A stretch of DNA of 64,000 bases from Streptomyces sp. NRRL S-37 (GTDB lineage: Bacteria; Actinomycetota; Actinomycetes; Streptomycetales; Streptomycetaceae): the NCBI RefSeq assembly GCF_000721605.1, contig NZ_JOIZ01000005.1, positions 372,001 to 436,000 on the forward strand, read 5' to 3'. Below are positions 60,816 to 64,000 of the stretch, piece by piece. Both the position numbers and the translations under genes were made by a program. The notes beneath the pieces were generated by a model. It was not told the DNA's origin, ran no database searches, and saw nothing but the letters and a program-made list of their open reading frames with translations. The number at the start of each line of letters is the position of its first letter. Position 1 is the stretch's first letter.

Positions 60816-62101
60816 TTGCCGGCCTCCTTGCTGCCGGAGAGGGCCTTCTCACCGTGACCGGCGTTCTCGAGTTCGTCGAGCGCGGCGATCTCGGGGTGGT
60901 GCAGGTCGAACGCCGGGGATTCACTGCGGATCTTCGGCAGGGTGAGGAAGTTGTGGCGCGGGGGCGGGCAGGAGGTCGCCCACTCCAGCGAACGGCCGTA
61001 GCCCCACGGGTCGTCGACACCGACCGGCTTGCCGTACTTGGCCGTCTTCCAGACGTTGTACATGAACGGCAGCATCGACATGCCCAGCAGGAACGAGGCG
61101 ATCGTCGAAACCGTGTTCGTGGAAGTCCAGCGGCGGCGAGGCCAGGATGACGCCGGTCAGACCACCGAAGGTGAAGGTGATCAGGAAGCCCAGCGTCCAC
61201 AGCATCGGGGTCTCGAAACTCAAGGACCCCTTCCACATGGTGCCGATCCAGTTGAAGAACTTCACACCGGTGGGCACCGCGATCAGGAACGTCATGAAGG
61301 AGAAGAACGGCAGCAGCACACCGCCCGTGACGTACATGTGGTGCGCCCACACCGTCACCGACAGACCCGCGATGGCGATGGTCGCGCCGATCAGGCCCAT
61401 GTAGCCGAACATCGGCTTGCGGGAGAAGACCGGGATGACCTCACTGACGATGCCGAAGAACGGCAGCGCGATGATGTACACCTCGGGATGGCCGAAGAAC
61501 CAGAAGAGGTGCTGCCAGAGCAGCGCCCCGCCGTTGGCCGAGTCGAAGATGTGCGCGCCGAACTTGCGGTCCGCCTCCAGGGCGAACAGCGCCGCCGCGA
61601 GGACCGGGAAGGCGAGCAGGACCAGCACACCGGTCAGCAGCACGTTCCAGGTGAAGATCGGCATGCGGAACATCGTCATGCCGGGCGCGCGCATGCAGAT
61701 GGGTACAGCCAGTAGGCGAACATGTTCAGCCGCGGGAACGCCACATCGGGCGCGCCGATCTGCAGCGGCATGATCCAGTTGGCGAAACCGGCGAACAGCG
61801 GCGTCGCGAACATCAGCAGCATGATCGTGCCGTGCATCGTGAACGCCTGGTTGAACTGCTCGTTCGACACGATCTGCAGGCCCGGCCGGGCCAGCTCGGC
61901 GCGCATCACCAGGGCCATGACGCCACCGATGATGAAGAACACGAACGACGTCGCCAGGTACAGCGTGCCGATCGTCTTGTGGTCCGTGGTCGTCAGCCAC
62001 TTGACGACGACCTGGCCACGGGTCTGGCGCCGTACCGGCAGCTCGTCCTGGTAGTGGGACCCTGCCGCCGCGGCACCCTGGGATTCGTTGAGGATGCTCA
62101 C
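60812..62101 (-). pseudogene. ctaD: Cytochrome c oxidase subunit I with two internal deletions
   Basis: Three pieces of subunit I can be read. Piece A (62101-61703, 133 residues, GTG start overlapping the ctaC stop) includes the heme a ligand in [10 protein letters not shown] and ends at FAYWLY. Two stray bases follow. Piece B (61700-61119, 194 residues) starts [11 protein letters not shown] in another frame and holds the CuB/Tyr motif GHPEVY and the HH of WAHHMYVTG. One stray base follows. Piece C (61117-60812) starts [11 protein letters not shown] and runs to the stop overlapping ctaF. About 428 residues remain of roughly 575. The missing middle parts (about 63 and 86 residues by family length) include the HFHYV heme ligands. 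The frame of A is regained in C. Confidence 0.9.
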
Positions 62102-63057
62102 AGGATGTTCGCCTCCCGGTTCTTCTCGTGCTCCGTCTGGGAGATGCCAGCGGGCACGTAACCGGTCTGCCCCTTCTTCACAAGGTCCTTCAGGTGCTGC
62201 TCGTAGCGCTCGGGGGAGACGACCTTCACGTTGAACAGCATCCGGGAGTGGTCGACGCCGCAGAGCTCGGCGCACTTGCCGAGGAAGGTGCCCTCACGGT
62301 TGGGGGTCACCTCGAAGGCGTTGGGGTGGCCGGGGATGACGTCCTGCTTCATGAGGAACGGCACCACCCAGAAGGAGTGGATGACATCACGCGAGGTCAG
62401 CACGAAGCGGACCCGCTTGCCCTCGGGCAGCCACAGGGTGGGGCCCGGGTTGTTGGTCTGCGGGTTCCGGGTACCGGGGACACCGCAGTCGTAGACGCCG
62501 CCGGCGTCGGCCGGGAAGGCCTTCTTGTAGCGCTCCGGGACCGACTCCAGTTCCTTGGACGTCTTGGCGTCGCCGGTGGAACCTTCGACGTTCTCGACGT
62601 AGTTGAAGCACCAGCTCCACTGGAAGCCGACCACGTTGACGGTGACGTCGGGCTTCTTCTCGAGCCTCAGCAGTTCGGATTCGTCACGCGCGGTGAAGTA
62701 GAAGAACACCGAGACGATGATGAGCGGAACCACCGTGTACAGCGCCTCGATGGGCATGTTGTAACGGGTCTGCGGAGGAACCTCCACCTTGGTGCGGCTG
62801 CGCCGGTGGAAGAAAGCACTCCACAGGATCAGGCCCCACACCAGCACGCCGACGACGAGCGCGGCGGCCCAGGAGCCCTGCCACAGGGAGAGGATCCGCG
62901 GAGCCTCTTCCGTGGTGGGGGTGGGCATACCAAGGCGGGGGAAGTCCTCCCATGTGCAACCGGTGGCGGTCGCCAGGACCAGGCCCGCGGTCAGTGCCTG
63001 CAGCAGCTTCCGCCGCATCGGGCGCCGCGGCGAGCGGTCGGAGCCGTTGGGACTCAC
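62098..63057 (-). CDS. ctaC: Cytochrome c oxidase subunit II
   Basis: This 319-residue subunit binds the CuA centre. A lipoprotein-like signal (LATATGC, Cys near residue 34) is followed by two membrane helices (about 62-84 and 107-126) and a cupredoxin domain. CuA ligands are in [11 protein letters not shown] (His) and [14 protein letters not shown] (two Cys, His, Met). The actinobacterial insertion near residues 155-205 is present. GTG start at 63057. The stop overlaps the ctaD start in GTGA. It begins ctaC-ctaD-ctaF. Confidence 0.96.
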   Translation of the reverse strand: MSPNGSDRSPRRPMRRKLLQALTAGLVLATATGCTWEDFPRLGMPTPTTEEAPRILSLWQGSWAAALVVGVLVWGLILWSAFFHRRSRTKVEVPPQTRYNMPIEALYTVVPLIIVSVFFYFTARDESELLRLEKKPDVTVNVVGFQWSWCFNYVENVEGSTGDAKTSKELESVPERYKKAFPADAGGVYDCGVPGTRNPQTNNPGPTLWLPEGKRVRFVLTSRDVIHSFWVVPFLMKQDVIPGHPNAFEVTPNREGTFLGKCAELCGVDHSRMLFNVKVVSPERYEQHLKDLVKKGQTGYVPAGISQTEHEKNREANIL

Positions 63058-63288
63058 GTAGCGCCTTCCCGAGAGTCTCGCCCGCGCGGATTGGCTGCGG
63101 CCTGCCTTCTCGCTGGTCGGTCGCCACCCTGCGTCGGGCAGGGGTTTGGATGTTTATGCGGAGCAAACCCTAGCCGACGCCCTCCGAGGGGTCGCGGGGA
63201 GGGGTGCCGTACGCGCCGCGGGTTACACCGAGCGCCTCATCATCCGGGGGTACGGGCGTCGTGGCGGCTGCGGCGTCGTCGTGGTCGA

Positions 63289-63318
63289 TCGCGCGGTTCC
63301 CCGCGCCCCTGAGGGGGT
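63289..63318. repeat. Interspersed palindromic repeat, family B, copy 3
   Basis: TCGCGCGGTTCCCCGCGCCC then CTGAGGGGG lies 13 bp before the cysteine desulfurase start. It is the third copy of the element seen at 35961 and 58978. Confidence 0.8.
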
Positions 63319-63330
63319 TAGCGTTGCCGT

Positions 63331-64000
63331 GTGTCCTACTTCGATGCCGCTTCCGGTGCTCCTCTTCATCCCGTTGCCCGTCAGGCGCTGATGGCCTCTC
63401 TGGACGAGGGGTGGGCGGATCCGGCGCGGTTGTACCGGGAGGGGCGGCGGGCGCGGTTGCTGCTGGACGCGGCGCGGGAGGCCGCCGCGGAGGCGGTGGG
63501 GTGCCGGCCGGACGAGCTGGTGTTCACGTCGTCCGGTACGCGGGCGGTGCACGACGGGATCGCGGGGGCGCTGACCGGACGGCGGCGCACCGGGCGTCAC
63601 CTGATCGTGTCAGCAGTCGAACACTCTTCTGTACTCCATGCGGCGGAAGTTCACCGGAGCGGCGGAGGATCGGTCAGCGAGGTCGCGGTGGAGCGCACGG
63701 GGGCCGTGAGCCCGTCCGGGTACGCGGACGCCCTGCGGCCGGACACCGCGCTGGCCTGCCTGCAGTCGGCCAACCACGAGGTGGGAACCGTGCAGCCGGT
63801 GGCCGGGGTCGCCGAGGTGTGCCGGGCGGCGGGGGTGCCACTGCTGGTGGACGCGGCCCAGTCGCTGGGGTGGGGGCCGGTGGAGGGCGACTGGTCGCTG
63901 CTCGCGGCGAGCGCCCACAAGTGGGGCGGTCCGCCGGGGACCGGACTGCTCGTCGTACGGAAAGGGGTGCGGTTCGCTCCCCAGGGGCCGCGGGACGAAC
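63331..64000 (+). CDS. Cysteine desulfurase (NifS/IscS-like), truncated by window end
   Basis: The frame starts at a GTG (63331) and is open to the end, giving 223 residues of an expected 380-400. SYFDAASGAPLHPVARQAL, VFTSSGTRAVHDGIAGAL, SAVEHSSVLHAA, CLQSANHEVGTVQPV, VDAAQSLGW and the PLP lysine in LAASAHKWGGPPGTG identify a class V cysteine desulfurase. The catalytic Cys region is beyond the window. It probably supplies sulfur for tRNA thiolation or Fe-S clusters. It is divergent from ctaC, with a family B repeat in the gap. Confidence 0.9.
   Translation, partial: MSYFDAASGAPLHPVARQALMASLDEGWADPARLYREGRRARLLLDAAREAAAEAVGCRPDELVFTSSGTRAVHDGIAGALTGRRRTGRHLIVSAVEHSSVLHAAEVHRSGGGSVSEVAVERTGAVSPSGYADALRPDTALACLQSANHEVGTVQPVAGVAEVCRAAGVPLLVDAAQSLGWGPVEGDWSLLAASAHKWGGPPGTGLLVVRKGVRFAPQGPRDE

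Noticed and set aside
61688..61712. Programmed frameshift in ctaD
   Set aside because: The junctions lack entire conserved helices, so reading-frame change alone cannot restore the protein.

Overview
The window is high-GC actinobacterial chromosome and is almost certainly Streptomyces. The evidence is the strong G/C bias at third codon positions, frequent GTG and TTG starts, Streptomyces-type intergenic palindromes, a trp leader peptide next to a fused TrpEG, a DmdR/IdeR-type iron box, and gene order. The order metF, thiE, thiOSG, PASTA kinase, bfr/bfd, aroH/trpEG, glkA, AMP-ligase, NlpC/P60, qcr, cta matches my memory of the S. coelicolor SCO2102-SCO2157 stretch. Much of it also parallels the mycobacterial Rv2172c-Rv2200c region. 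It looks like core chromosome carrying one accessory insertion.

Layout. 1-7 kb: one-carbon and thiamine genes (metF, thiE, then thiO-thiS-thiG behind a TPP riboswitch), a Rv2175c-like DNA-binding protein and an FAD reductase. 7-13 kb: a PASTA Ser/Thr kinase, endonuclease IV, a molybdopterin protein, and convergent bacterioferritin and bacterioferritin-associated ferredoxin genes with an iron box. 11.8-16.3 kb: aromatic amino acid genes (class II DAHP synthase, trp leader/attenuator, fused anthranilate synthase) and a 2-hydroxyacid dehydrogenase. 16.4-21.6 kb: a NarL-type two-component pair, an acyltransferase, an esterase and an exonuclease-fold protein.

21.6-29.1 kb is the accessory block. 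It starts beside a collapsed XRE-DUF397 remnant and holds an amidohydrolase, an alpha/beta hydrolase, two short-chain dehydrogenases and a LysR regulator. It then holds an Rrf2 regulator divergent from an MFS-GNAT pair, with two matching 17-bp palindromes between them. 29.2-45.3 kb returns to core genes: glkA and its SCO2127-like neighbour, an ArsA-like ATPase with an altered P-loop, an SRPBCC protein, a phosphoesterase, a fatty-acyl-CoA/AMP ligase, two glycosyltransferases, a metallopeptidase lipoprotein, two tandem NlpC/P60 hydrolases, a NYN-domain protein, a rhomboid protein and a RAM-domain protein.

45.5-50.7 kb encodes an OmpR-type two-component system with a small secreted acidic protein, then a DASS-type anion transporter and a glycerate kinase. 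Nearly identical direct-repeat boxes lie exactly 49 bp before the first start codon of both transcription units. 50.8-54 kb: a class V aminotransferase behind a SAM-IV-like riboswitch, then trpD. 54-63 kb: the respiratory cluster ctaE-qcrC-qcrA-qcrB and ctaC-ctaD-ctaF, with a receiver-like protein and an L,D-transpeptidase between them. As written here, ctaD has two internal out-of-frame deletions that remove heme ligands. The window ends inside a cysteine desulfurase gene.

Recurring non-coding material includes three families of interspersed palindromes, a 44-bp tandem repeat at 32.1-32.4 kb, a 24-bp repeat before the PASTA kinase and a 13-bp repeat before the SAM-IV leader. I saw no rRNA, tRNA, CRISPR array or insertion sequence.
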